Shown here piece by piece: positions 29,403 through 39,331 of a DNA stretch of 64,000 bases. Both the position numbers and the translations under genes were made by a program. The first letter of the stretch is position 1. The number at the start of each line of letters is the position of its first letter. The stretch comes from Lodderomyces elongisporus (Eukaryota > Ascomycota > Pichiomycetes > Serinales > Debaryomycetaceae): the NCBI RefSeq assembly GCF_030384665.1, contig NC_083675.1, forward strand, positions 1 through 64,000, written 5' to 3'. Under the pieces are notes generated by a model that did no database searches, had not been told where the DNA came from, and saw nothing but the letters and a program-made list of their open reading frames with translations.

Positions 29403-31412
29403 ATGAACGTTTTGGTTTATTCAGGACCTGGTACCACTGCAGAGAGTGTCAAGCATTGTCTTGAAACATTGAGATTCCATCTCTCATCTCATTATGCCGT
29501 TGTCCCAGTAAGTGAAACAGTGTTATTGAAAGAACCATGGATGCGGAAAACAGCAATGTTTGTTCTTCCTGGCGGGGCAGATCTCCCTTACTGCGAGACT
29601 TTGAATGGTGAAGGAAATGCAAGGTTGACCAAATACGTCAGAAGCGGGGGCAAGTTTATGGGATTCTGTGCTGGTGCCTACTATGCGTCGTCAAGATGCG
29701 AGTTTGATGTTGGTGGACCATTGGAAGTTTCAGGCTCCCGTGAACTCAAGTTTTACCCTGGAGTAGCTCGTGGATGTGCTTTCAAAGGGTTTGAGTATAA
29801 TCTGCAAGCAGGAGCCAGGGCAGCAAGGTTGGCTGTAAACTCATCCCTATTACCTGGGGCTCCATCAACAGTGTACAACTACTACAATGGTGGGTGTGTA
29901 TTTGCCAATGCATCACTGATTAACGACGTTGAGGTGCTAGCAACATACGATGAGAATATTGATATCCCAGATGACGATGGAAGTAAAGCAGCAATAATAT
30001 ATAGAAAAGTGGGCAAAGGTGATGTGATTTTAGCAGGTTCGCACCCAGAGTATACACCGGATGCTTTCTCCAGTGATAATGGAGACGAAAAATTGGACAA
30101 GCTTGTAGCCACTTTAAAGGAATCCGATCATGTTAGAAAACTTTTGATGAGGCAATTGTTGAAGAAAATAGGTCTCTCGGTACCGGACGATATCGATTCC
30201 AAAACGCCAGCATTGACACCGATTTTCATTACCTCGCCATATGAAAACAAAGTCGAGGATATGGAAAAGCACATAGTGCAAAGCTTAGAGATTCTGAATG
30301 GGTATTTACAAGATAGCAATGACCTGTTTCTATTCCAGGAATATCCTGGCCAAGACCAAACCGACGAAGTTGTTGTTGTTGAAGATGCCTCAAATAGACC
30401 CAAGGTTTTGGAGTTTTGCAAGTCTGGCACTTTTCCTGCTCCAGAAACCACGCCAAATTTTGATATAAAAACATATTTCGAAACCTTGACTTACCTCGGT
30501 GGAGGTGTCAATACTGTGTTTGGAGGCATTTTGGGCTATGCTGAAGTGATTACGTCAACAAATACTATTCTCGAGAAGAACCAGCAATTTTTGGAGTCTC
30601 TTCCTCACGGGTTTGCAATAACCACCGCAACACAAATTGCAGGTAGAGGGAGAGGAGGCAATGTATGGATCAACCCTCGCGGGGTTATGGCTACATCCGT
30701 CTTGTTCAGAGTCCCACAATCGCAACAACGTTTGATAATTACCTTGCAGTACTTGTGCGGTCTTGCTCTAATTGAGGCCATCTTGGGGTATGGCAGTAAT
30801 GTATCTGGTAAAGGTATTGGTTACGAGGACTTGCCCGTAAGAATCAAGTGGCCAAATGATATCTTTATACTCAAGCCTGAGTACATCGATTCCTTACAGC
30901 ATCAAGTGAGCACGACCCTTGATGGAGAAGATGAGAAATACGTCAAGATCTCGGGTGCTTTGGTCAATTCTCAGTACATCAATGGACAATATAACCTTGT
31001 TTGGGGTTGTGGTGTCAATGTGTCAAATCCTGCACCAACTACATCGTTGAATTTGGTATTGGAGAAGATCAACAAAGTTAGACAACAGCAGGGCAAGTCG
31101 GCACTACCACCATATGAACCTGAAAAGTTATTGGCTAAATTGATGTACACAATTGATAGTTTTTACCGAGTGTTTGAAAAGTCCGGGTTAGATCCATTTT
31201 TACCTTTGTACTACAAGAGATGGTTCCACCTGAACCAAAAAGTCGATGTTGATGGTGCCAATGGCAGAAGGTCCTGTATAGTGCGAGGCATTACCTCAGA
31301 TTACGGTATGCTTGTAGCTGAAGATGTTCAAACAAAGGAAACATTACATTTGCAGCCAGACGGAAACTCCTTTGACATTTTCAAAGGATTGATTTATAAA
31401 AAGAATACATAA
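29403..31412 (+). CDS. BPL1: Biotin-protein ligase (holocarboxylase synthetase)
   Basis: The 669-residue enzyme attaches biotin to acetyl-CoA carboxylase, pyruvate carboxylase and Arc1-type acceptors. The N-terminal half (1-240) is a glutamine-amidotransferase-like domain with FVLPGGADLPY and the nucleophile-elbow-like FMGFCAGAYYASS. The ligase domain follows with GRGRGGNVWINP near 414-425, the glycine-rich biotin/ATP loop, and IKWPNDIFI near 481. A C-terminal beta domain closes at YGMLVAEDVQTKETLHLQPDG. Length is close to yeast Bpl1 (690). Confidence 0.96.
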   Translation: MNVLVYSGPGTTAESVKHCLETLRFHLSSHYAVVPVSETVLLKEPWMRKTAMFVLPGGADLPYCETLNGEGNARLTKYVRSGGKFMGFCAGAYYASSRCEFDVGGPLEVSGSRELKFYPGVARGCAFKGFEYNLQAGARAARLAVNSSLLPGAPSTVYNYYNGGCVFANASLINDVEVLATYDENIDIPDDDGSKAAIIYRKVGKGDVILAGSHPEYTPDAFSSDNGDEKLDKLVATLKESDHVRKLLMRQLLKKIGLSVPDDIDSKTPALTPIFITSPYENKVEDMEKHIVQSLEILNGYLQDSNDLFLFQEYPGQDQTDEVVVVEDASNRPKVLEFCKSGTFPAPETTPNFDIKTYFETLTYLGGGVNTVFGGILGYAEVITSTNTILEKNQQFLESLPHGFAITTATQIAGRGRGGNVWINPRGVMATSVLFRVPQSQQRLIITLQYLCGLALIEAILGYGSNVSGKGIGYEDLPVRIKWPNDIFILKPEYIDSLQHQVSTTLDGEDEKYVKISGALVNSQYINGQYNLVWGCGVNVSNPAPTTSLNLVLEKINKVRQQQGKSALPPYEPEKLLAKLMYTIDSFYRVFEKSGLDPFLPLYYKRWFHLNQKVDVDGANGRRSCIVRGITSDYGMLVAEDVQTKETLHLQPDGNSFDIFKGLIYKKNT

Positions 31413-31807
31413 TTTAGATGATAGAGAGGAGTAAAATGGCAAATAAACTAATAGATAATTGTTTTTATAATGAAAACAGTGACAAAGAAAAGAGGTAAAA
31501 AAAAGGGATGAGTAAGGGATTTGAACAAGTTTTGGGTCGGGGTCGTATAAACTAACTTATGTATGTATATATATATATATATATCGCTGAATACCGAGCA
31601 ACCGCCGAGGGTGAGATTTAAAATTAAGACCGCGTCACGTGAAAGAGGAAAACTGAGCACCATAGACAATAGTCCCTTTTTTTCATGTTAATTTTTTTTA
31701 TATATATTTTTTTTTTATTTCACTTTGTATTTTTGTAAAGCCACTTTTCTCCACACGAACCAGTTTGTTTTTCATCTTATTTTTGATACATAATAGTAGA
31801 AACAAAG
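31413..31807. promoter_or_regulatory. COQ2 promoter with CACGTG
   Basis: This 395-bp spacer between two plus-strand genes includes a (TA)n run at 31568-31584 and a TCACGTGA palindrome whose CACGTG core is at 31636-31641, 170 bp upstream of COQ2. Cbf1 control of respiratory genes in Candida makes this a plausible operator. No gene is seen. Confidence 0.45.
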
Positions 31808-32941
31808 ATGAACTTTCTTCGACTTCCGAGGTCGCCACTTGTTTTCAAAAGATGCTTCACCAAATCGTTAGTGCTTTCGCAATTGAGCAGTGCCAATGTT
31901 CCACCACCAAACTCACAGAAACCGCAGAAACCACAAAAGCAACAGGATCAACGTCTCACCCAATTGGAGATTGCTAGGGCTAAATTCACTCCAGAAGAGT
32001 TGGAGCTCGCTCGGGTGACAAGAGAAGCGAAGCTTGGATGGCTTAAAAAGTGTCCCGAAAAGTGGATACCTTATTTGGAATTGATGAGACTTGAGAAACC
32101 AGTGGGCACATTGCTATTGCTTCTCCCATGTTACTGGGCAATCACTATGGCCTCGTATTCAATCCATGCTCCACTCGCAACAACAGCTACAGCAGTGGGT
32201 CTCTTCTCGGCGGGGGCATTGATTATGAGAGGTGCAGGGTGCACCATTAACGACATTTGGGATCGAAATTTGGATAATCAGGTAGCAAGAACAATGGAAC
32301 GACCAATCACAAGTGGACGTGTCACAGTACCACAAGCAGTGGCATGGCTTGGTGTGCAATGCTTTGCTGGATTAGCAGTGCTCTTGTCCTTACCGTTTGA
32401 ATGTTTTTACTTGGGTGCCTTTTCATTACCATTTGTCTTTGCATATCCTTTGTTCAAGAGATTCACTTATTACCCACAAGCCATTTTGTCCATTTGCTTT
32501 AGTTGGGGATGTTTATTGGGATTCCCCGCCGTTGGTGCGCCATTGAATTTGTGGGTCGCCTTGCCATTATTCATTTCCAATTGGATTTGGTGTCTCACGT
32601 ACGATACAATCTATGCACACCAAGATAAGAAATACGATATCAAAGCTGGGATCAAGTCTACTGCATTGGCCTGGGGATCAAACACTAAGCCTATATTGAA
32701 AGGTTTGACCGCAGCACAAGCTGGATTCTATGCCATGGCAGGGGTAATGAACTCTATGGGTCCTGGTTTTTACATTGCGGGTGCATTTGCTATTGCTAGA
32801 ATCTACAATCAGATTATTAAGGTAAACTTGGACGATGAAAAAAGTTGCTGGAGCGCATTCACTTCAAATATCCAAACAGGGTTCATTTTCTGGTATGGTA
32901 TATTATTTGACTACTTTTTACAATTACTTGGATATTTATAA
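31808..32941 (+). CDS. COQ2: Para-hydroxybenzoate polyprenyltransferase Coq2
   Basis: The 377-residue UbiA-type prenyltransferase joins the polyprenyl tail to 4-hydroxybenzoate in ubiquinone synthesis, in the mitochondrial inner membrane. Residues 1-25 are a basic, acid-free presequence (MNFLRLPRSPLVFKRCFTK). The first aspartate-rich motif is NDIWDRNLD near 149-157. The second is YDTIYAHQDKKYD near 265-277. Eight or nine membrane spans are visible. Length matches yeast Coq2 (372). Confidence 0.96.
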   Translation: MNFLRLPRSPLVFKRCFTKSLVLSQLSSANVPPPNSQKPQKPQKQQDQRLTQLEIARAKFTPEELELARVTREAKLGWLKKCPEKWIPYLELMRLEKPVGTLLLLLPCYWAITMASYSIHAPLATTATAVGLFSAGALIMRGAGCTINDIWDRNLDNQVARTMERPITSGRVTVPQAVAWLGVQCFAGLAVLLSLPFECFYLGAFSLPFVFAYPLFKRFTYYPQAILSICFSWGCLLGFPAVGAPLNLWVALPLFISNWIWCLTYDTIYAHQDKKYDIKAGIKSTALAWGSNTKPILKGLTAAQAGFYAMAGVMNSMGPGFYIAGAFAIARIYNQIIKVNLDDEKSCWSAFTSNIQTGFIFWYGILFDYFLQLLGYL

Positions 32942-33071
32942 ATGAGTAAGCCAAAAAAAAAAAAGTTTATTTCTGTTTATATTTTTGTTTGTTCTAATTC
33001 ATTTTTCAGTTTTCAATTTTTCACTTTATTTATTGGTTCATTGACCGTTATTAACTTGTTCTCTATTTTTT

Positions 33072-35705
33072 CTATAGTAGATCTTTTATAATACGTCTAG
33101 ATTGCGATATATTGGATTTGAGTAAATTCTTAGTTAGCACCTGCTCCCTAGCTTTCATTTTGACCTCGTTAATACATTTCTTTAAATACTCACTCAAATA
33201 TGCTACAGGCATCTTTCTTGGAAGCAACTGAATTATCTCCAATGGCGGTATTTTGCTGGCATAGCTCTGTACAAAGTGCTGGATTGCCATTTCAGTGGAT
33301 ATCCCTTCTTCATATAAACCTAGGTAAAATTTGAGAATTAAAAGTAGCTTTGAAATATCAGTTGGTAGTTCTTTTGTGTTTACAAGGTCTTTGTAGTGGC
33401 ATGAACGAGGAACTGGCCGAGATCCTCCAGCAGCTAATTGTTCGGCAGCAGAAAAATCACCAAAGTTCAACAATGCAGCGGTATCATTATCTCTAATCAT
33501 CCTGTGATACTCAAAAACTTTGTCCTTTGGAATATTTACAGATTCAACAATTGTCAACTCGAAGGATTTTATGTATAGGTTCAAAACTTGGTCATTTGGT
33601 TGAAGAGATAAATAATCTATCCAAAGTAGTTTGGGCCACTGGTTTTCTGTAATATCGTTAGCCTTGGCATACTGTGACTTCAAGTCAGAGAATCGGTCGG
33701 GGTTTGCTTCCGTCAACAAAACTAATGCCTTGGTTACCGCGTGAAATAGTTCATTAGCAAGTTTGGATTTTTGGTTCTTTACCCATAACTTTTCGAGTAT
33801 TTCAACTTGCAATACAGCAAGATCCACCTCATCTTGGCCTGACGCGAGACCGCCAAGGATCTCTTTGTTGAGCTGAAGATATTTTTCGCTTTTCCGCATA
33901 AATTTATACGTCTTATCCTTATTTTGTTTCAACAAAACCATCACCAAATTGGTGTAATCCTGATCCTCGAGTACACCTCGTGATAACAAATCAATACCAT
34001 CATCCACAAGTTCATTGCTTATATGTTGTTGTAAAAACTCCAGATACGCTTTAGCCGCCTCCTTGCCGAGCGCTGCATAAATTTTCGATACCGATTTGAA
34101 CATTTTCTTTTCGGTCAACACAGTCAATATTTCCTTATCAGTTGCCAAGCTGGTCCACTTATCCCTAGTTAAAAATGTTTGAATTTTTTCTTCCTCAGTA
34201 CATATCTGGTAAACGAGCTTCCTAATTTCTGGAGAAACATCTGAGGGCTCCAAGGCCAGCAAGTACTTTTCCATTAATTCTGCATCAGAATAATCCCATT
34301 CATTTACAATGTTGTTCAATCCAGGAAACACCTCATACGTGTATTGGTCACCTCCTCCGAGTAGTTTGATTGCCAAATTAGGATCAACTACCAACTTGCC
34401 ATCAAAACGACGTTTGGTAAGAAGGTCAAACACAGGTTTTTCATCTGATAAAAATGAAGCAAGCAATTTGACGTGAACTGCATAATCAGATTCATCGGTA
34501 TTGTTGAATACTTTTTCAAATTCATCAGTAATCAAAGCATTTTGAAATGCTTCGTGAATTGAAAGCGTAGATGAAACAGGGTGTAGTGCATAGACATTCT
34601 TGTTGCTAAAAACGATCAAATTACTTTGTTTTGTTGTTGACTGTGTTTTACCTATAATCTCTTGCTCCGGCTGGTCAATATAGTATGTTGAATTATTCTG
34701 AACATGAAAAGATGTAATTTCAGCTGACTCAAGTTTAACCTCTTTTCCCTCATCTTTTTTTTTCTTACTACTGTCATTCTCACCAATAAACTTTTTTTCA
34801 GTCACTTTGTTTTCTTTTTTCTGTTCCTCCTTCTCCTCTTCTTCTTCCTCAACCAGCGCATCAATCAAACTTTGAAATTGAGTATTATCCTTAACCCGTG
34901 CCGTCTTTACATGTTCCAACGATTCCAAAGATGAAACAACAAGTGTACTTTGAAAAACAGCATAAACATACGGCCACACAACTGTAACACTATCAGGGTA
35001 ACCATGGTCAACCCATGTCAATGTTCCTCTAGTTACGTCACCATGCCAATTGATAAACATCGCCATCGAAGTGTTCAAATCAGTCAGAATTGTAAATAAG
35101 TATTCTTCCGAGCCAGTACTTGTATAAAATTGTTCTAAATGGGGTTCAAATTTGTCCCCTGAATTGTATTCGAAAAGCGGCAGCATTGCACCATTTTTGA
35201 TTATGAAATATTTTTCGTTATCGGCTCCAAATATCATACCATTTTTGTTTGGCAGTGTGCAAAGCATAGCCCTCGAGACATCATAAGTCCTACTCACTGA
35301 CCAGCAGTTAGCAGATAATGTGATACTTTGAATGCTAGATGATGTAATACTCATTATGCCATTGAGGTTTCCATCTACATTGGGACATATATTTTGTACA
35401 TCTTTCAATTCAGTGTTTGTCGAGATTGGCGTGAGTTCTGGTAATGAAAAGGCCTTTAAAACATCGGCAACCAAGACAAACACTTGCTCCAGATCTTTTA
35501 AACAAATAATCTTGTTTATATGCTTTTTTAGTGGGAGCTGGCCAATAAGTAGATATTCAGTAGCATCCTCGAATATGTAATAGTGAAGTAGTTCTCCGTT
35601 TGATGTTCCAATGTAAATACTTCTTTCGTAACTCGCAACGGCACTGATAGACTCATTGGATAGCGGTAGATTGGAAACAATGGGGTCCAATTGGAGAGGT
35701 ATCAT
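33072..35705 (-). CDS. VPS3: CORVET subunit Vps3 (CNH/TGFBRAP1 family)
   Basis: The 877-residue protein begins with a citron-homology (CNH) beta-propeller domain (about 15-270; AVASYERSIYIGTSNGELLHYYIF) and continues as an alpha-solenoid. The C-terminus resembles the Vps39/TGFBRAP1 family (KIPPLEIIQLLPRKMPVAYLSEYL, then a basic helical end). Vps3 recruits CORVET to Vps21/Rab5 endosomes. An acidic and lysine-rich insert interrupts the middle near 285-335. HOPS subunit Vam6/Vps39 is the main alternative, but the short CNH head and AAEQLA segment near the end resemble Vps3/TGFBRAP1 more. Confidence 0.75.
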   Translation of the reverse strand: MIPLQLDPIVSNLPLSNESISAVASYERSIYIGTSNGELLHYYIFEDATEYLLIGQLPLKKHINKIICLKDLEQVFVLVADVLKAFSLPELTPISTNTELKDVQNICPNVDGNLNGIMSITSSSIQSITLSANCWSVSRTYDVSRAMLCTLPNKNGMIFGADNEKYFIIKNGAMLPLFEYNSGDKFEPHLEQFYTSTGSEEYLFTILTDLNTSMAMFINWHGDVTRGTLTWVDHGYPDSVTVVWPYVYAVFQSTLVVSSLESLEHVKTARVKDNTQFQSLIDALVEEEEEEKEEQKKENKVTEKKFIGENDSSKKKKDEGKEVKLESAEITSFHVQNNSTYYIDQPEQEIIGKTQSTTKQSNLIVFSNKNVYALHPVSSTLSIHEAFQNALITDEFEKVFNNTDESDYAVHVKLLASFLSDEKPVFDLLTKRRFDGKLVVDPNLAIKLLGGGDQYTYEVFPGLNNIVNEWDYSDAELMEKYLLALEPSDVSPEIRKLVYQICTEEEKIQTFLTRDKWTSLATDKEILTVLTEKKMFKSVSKIYAALGKEAAKAYLEFLQQHISNELVDDGIDLLSRGVLEDQDYTNLVMVLLKQNKDKTYKFMRKSEKYLQLNKEILGGLASGQDEVDLAVLQVEILEKLWVKNQKSKLANELFHAVTKALVLLTEANPDRFSDLKSQYAKANDITENQWPKLLWIDYLSLQPNDQVLNLYIKSFELTIVESVNIPKDKVFEYHRMIRDNDTAALLNFGDFSAAEQLAAGGSRPVPRSCHYKDLVNTKELPTDISKLLLILKFYLGLYEEGISTEMAIQHFVQSYASKIPPLEIIQLLPRKMPVAYLSEYLKKCINEVKMKAREQVLTKNLLKSNISQSRRIIKDLL

Positions 35706-36064
35706 GAAATCATGAACTCATAAAGATTTAGGAGGTTGTAAGTAAAAGAAAGAGAGGAAGAAAAGAATCAAAGAGTGGACGGCGGATCCTAGCTGCGGAA
35801 TTATATGCGGTTGCCTGTTTGTTGATCAATTTCGAGCAAAAGTTTGGCAAGAGATACTGCGCGCGCACACACAAAGTTTGGAGATCACCCAAATATATAT
35901 ATAGTATATATATAGTATATGTACAATATATATGTCCAATGTTACTATGTATTACCACCATCACTACCATCATTATTACCGTGTCCAAAATACTTAAAAC
36001 TAACTAGTTAGAGCAAAAGTAAGCTGTTCTAATCTCATGCTTAACAATTTCATACTATTCCGCA
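35706..36064. other. VPS3 upstream / PRO1 downstream spacer
   Basis: This 359-bp spacer contains alternating TATATATAG repeats at 35893-35930. It holds VPS3 upstream sequence and the PRO1 3' end. No gene is seen. Confidence 0.4.
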
Positions 36065-37339
36065 CTAGACTGCTTTTGCCGCTTCCTTTCCAGCATTGAC
36101 CAATGATACATGTGACTCTGAAGGCGTGAGTGGCGGAAATGCCAAACTGTCTCTATGAGCAACGTACTCACTATCTGCATAGCCCAATATAGACTCGATT
36201 TCATTACTCTTGTGTCCCTTAATTGCACGTATTTCATTAGCAGAGTAGTTAACACGACAATGTCCAATCTCTTCAGTATTGCTACCAATAACTTTGATCG
36301 AAACACATTCGTTTTCATGAAAATTGCCCACAACATCAACAATACCTGCAGGCAATAAACCAGCACGGTCCCTCCTTGTCAATGCCGCATAGCAACCTTG
36401 GTCTATCACCAATGTGCCCTTGGTCTTTAACCCATGCAAGATCCAAAACTTTTTATCCGACTTGATTTTTGCCAGTTGCGGTAAGCTCAAGAACCTGGTG
36501 TGCAATGGGATAATCTTTTTGTCTATATCTCGCTGCAATATTTGTTCTTGTTCAGTTATGCTAACCTCTTTTTGCGACTGGATATGCGCAACAATGTCTA
36601 GTATATAGTGAGGTTGATTCGACAAAGTAATAATTGTAGTCACTCCAACACTGGTAGCTAAGCCAGCAGCAATCAACTTTGTCGTCATTCCTCCCGTGCC
36701 AACGCCGGATCCTGCTTCCTCACTAGTGACCACGTTCAATTCGTCTACTCTATCAACTACCAAAATTGGTTTTGCATCTGGGTTGGTCTTTGGATTGTCC
36801 AGGTAAAGACATTCAACATCTGTCATGAGAAACAAGTAGTCTGCATGCACCATACCTGCCGTGATTGCCGATAATGTATCGTTATCACCAAACTTGATTT
36901 CTGAAACGGATAATGTGTCATTTTCATTAACTATAGGTATCACGCCCATCTCCAATAAAGAGTCCATCGTATTCTGTGCATTTCTGTATTGCGTAAAGTC
37001 ATTTATATCATTTCGAGTCAACAATATCTGACTACTGGTTTGACCCAATTGCTGAAACATGCTATTAAACAACCCTATAAGTCTCCCTTGTCCAATAGAC
37101 GCCAAGGCTTGGACTTCCGATAGCTTTGTAGGTTTCTTGCTCAAGTTCATAACCCTCATTCCAAATGCAATAGCACCAGATGAAACAATCACAATCCTAT
37201 GGCCCTGTCGCCTTAGCTTTGTAACAGTCTCGACTATGTGGGCTAAGTTTGCAATTCTAGGCTCCCGGGTCACAGCATCGACCAAGGACGATGAACCAAT
37301 CTTGACCACAATCGTGAGGTGTCCACTAGTTTTTGTCAT
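36065..37339 (-). CDS. PRO1: Glutamate 5-kinase (Pro1)
   Basis: The 424-residue enzyme makes gamma-glutamyl phosphate, the first step of proline synthesis. The amino-acid-kinase domain has VVKIGSSSLVD at 10-20, VSSGAIAFGMR near 52, NENDTLSV near 140, FGDNDTLSA and the GVGTGGMTTKL loop near 210-220. A C-terminal PUA domain (about 295-395) has GLLPAGIVDVVGNFHENECV. Length matches yeast Pro1 (428). Feedback inhibition by proline is known for the family. Confidence 0.97.
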   Translation of the reverse strand: MTKTSGHLTIVVKIGSSSLVDAVTREPRIANLAHIVETVTKLRRQGHRIVIVSSGAIAFGMRVMNLSKKPTKLSEVQALASIGQGRLIGLFNSMFQQLGQTSSQILLTRNDINDFTQYRNAQNTMDSLLEMGVIPIVNENDTLSVSEIKFGDNDTLSAITAGMVHADYLFLMTDVECLYLDNPKTNPDAKPILVVDRVDELNVVTSEEAGSGVGTGGMTTKLIAAGLATSVGVTTIITLSNQPHYILDIVAHIQSQKEVSITEQEQILQRDIDKKIIPLHTRFLSLPQLAKIKSDKKFWILHGLKTKGTLVIDQGCYAALTRRDRAGLLPAGIVDVVGNFHENECVSIKVIGSNTEEIGHCRVNYSANEIRAIKGHKSNEIESILGYADSEYVAHRDSLAFPPLTPSESHVSLVNAGKEAAKAV

Positions 37340-37840
37340 TGTTGAACAAAAAATAAAAGATGCTAAGGTGTATGTCTTAAGAAGAAATAAGTGATGAAAT
37401 TCAAAGTATGTTGTATTTGTGAGTGTGTGAGTGTTTTTTTTTTTTCATTTAGCGTGGGGTGAGAGCGGAGCGGACTCGGTGTAAAAAAAAAAAAAAAAAC
37501 TGAAAAATTTCGAGATATGATAATGACTAATTGCACAAAATTGCTGATTGACACGATTCAGCTTCAGCTCGTGTTCTACTACTCCACGTCGCAAAACGTA
37601 CAGACCCTTGAACAGTAGAACAAAAAAAAGGAAAGCTAAGGATAAGTTGAAAAACCCTTTCTTGATCCAGCAAAATACATTTCAATGATCTATAATCTAT
37701 GATTCATACTCTATAATCTAAAAATTATACTCTATAATCTATAGTCTATGATCCATACTCTATAATCTATGGTTTAAATAATATATGCACGCATTTTTTA
37801 TTCCATGGTGAAACTGTAGCTCTCCATCACCCAACAACAT
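37340..37840. other. PRO1 promoter and IAH1 3' spacer with a minisatellite
   Basis: This 501-bp spacer has a T run and an A run near 37436 and 37482, and a CTATAATCTA repeat cluster at 37685-37775. No gene is seen. Confidence 0.45.
37685..37775. repeat. Imperfect CTATAATCTA / ATCATAC minisatellite
   Basis: Four or more diverged copies of a ~21-bp unit built on TCTATAATCTA plus a CATAC/TATAC end lie just downstream of IAH1. They are too diverged for a fixed unit and have no coding sense. Confidence 0.7.
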
Positions 37841-38644
37841 CTACTCGCGTGAATAACTCGTGGTTGTAAAAATCGTGTTTAGATCGCTAGGATCAATCAC
37901 TTTCCAATCAGCAAGCTTCATGAGCATCTTGTTTGGAAGCAACTCGGGGTAATGTTTTTCGATGGCATCCATGATACCAGCAAACATCAACCTGTAAGCT
38001 TTCCCTGTGAAATGAACACCATCATGAACTAATTGTTCCAACAGAGACCCGATTTCCCAATGCTCATTGTCCTCTTTAGCTGCAAATAATTGCTCTTTGG
38101 TCCAGCCTTGGCTTTCTCTGAAAATATCCCACAAGTCGACAAAGGCCACATTATGAGCCTCTGCAACTTGTCTAGCTGCACTATTATATTGATAATTTCG
38201 CTCGTTGTTCGTGGCTTCTCTTGTTACAGATTCCATACTTGTTAGCCCTTTCTTTGCAAGTCGTGAATCATGGAACGTTGGTCCAATAACTATAGGTCGG
38301 ATATTATTGTTTAGGGCCAACTCAACTAAAGTATTAATGTTTCTTGAGTAGTTTTCAAGTGAAACTGGTTGAATGTCATTGTTATCCTCAAAGGCATCAT
38401 TAGTGCCAAAGAATATAGTCATCAATTTGACGTTGTCACGATCACCATTCAATTCCGCATCGAGCAACTTGGGCAAGATCAACGTAGCATGTTTGCTGTT
38501 GTAGCCACTAAATCCGCGGTTGATTATATCAAGCTTGCGAATATATTTGTCTTGCAATGCTGCTTGTAATGAGAAACCATCAAGTATCTGGCTGCTGTAT
38601 TGAGTGATGGAGTCACCAAATAAAATAAATTTGCCGTAATTCAT
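37841..38644 (-). CDS. IAH1: Isoamyl acetate-hydrolysing esterase Iah1 (SGNH hydrolase)
   Basis: I call 267 residues from the ATG at 38644 (MNYGKFILFGDSITQY). A longer frame would add a Phe-rich head that reads through pyrimidine-rich promoter DNA. It is an SGNH/GDSL hydrolase: FGDS at 9-12 gives the nucleophile serine, the GTNDAFED block carries the oxyanion Asn, and DGVHFTGKAY gives the Asp/His pair. Yeast Iah1 (238 residues) cleaves short acetate esters such as isoamyl acetate. The ordering and spacing of blocks match. Confidence 0.94.
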   Translation of the reverse strand: MNYGKFILFGDSITQYSSQILDGFSLQAALQDKYIRKLDIINRGFSGYNSKHATLILPKLLDAELNGDRDNVKLMTIFFGTNDAFEDNNDIQPVSLENYSRNINTLVELALNNNIRPIVIGPTFHDSRLAKKGLTSMESVTREATNNERNYQYNSAARQVAEAHNVAFVDLWDIFRESQGWTKEQLFAAKEDNEHWEIGSLLEQLVHDGVHFTGKAYRLMFAGIMDAIEKHYPELLPNKMLMKLADWKVIDPSDLNTIFTTTSYSRE

Positions 38645-39331
38645 CTTTGAGGAAGTATACTGGAAAAGGAAGTTAAAACTGATAACGAATGGGTGATAAA
38701 GGAAAATGGAAAAAAAGAAAAAGAAAAGGAAAGGAAAAGGAAGGAAAGACAGAAAGAACAAAAAACGAACAAAAAAAACACAAACTTGTAGAGGTTGTTG
38801 TTCGGTAAAAAGGGATTAAATGCAAATATAAGGAATAGGGATATGACTGAACTGTGTTAAATTCAATAAGCTTGGATACATGGTCTTGAACTTTGAAACT
38901 TAAAAGCGCCATCATAATGCGGTCTTAAAATATACGAAGTTTCTCAAAGTACACAAGTTTCATGTTATTTCCACCCCTCTTCCCCCGTCTTTGAACGCCA
39001 CACCTTTAATTGAAAAGACTACTAAACATATAGTGAGACACGGGTATAATGTGTGGTGTATAAAATTTCCTTGTTCCAAAAAAGTAGGGTGAAGAAGGAG
39101 GTTTTTTGATTACAAAAGGAGTGAAGTATGGATACATTTAAATGCTTGTTCCTTTGAACATATGCCTCCCAATAGTTGAAAAATAAAAGGAAAGGTATTT
39201 ATGCAATTTATACTAGGGTCTATTTATTAAAAGATACATTAAAATGAACAAACACACCCACACCCACACCCACACACAAGCACACACACACAAGCACATT
39301 AAATTGAAACAAAAAACGACCCCTATTTTCC
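38645..39331. other. IAH1 promoter and SPP2 3' spacer
   Basis: This 687-bp spacer contains an A/G-rich block at 38695-38760, and a CA-rich tract at 39246-39298 composed of CACACCCACACC repeats and (CA)n. No gene or RNA is seen. Confidence 0.45.
39246..39298. repeat. CACACC-type tract resembling Rap1 sites
   Basis: A run of CACACCCACACC-type repeats is followed by CACAAG/CACA repeats just downstream of SPP2. It resembles the ACACCCACACA recognition core of Rap1, but may just be simple sequence. Confidence 0.6.
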
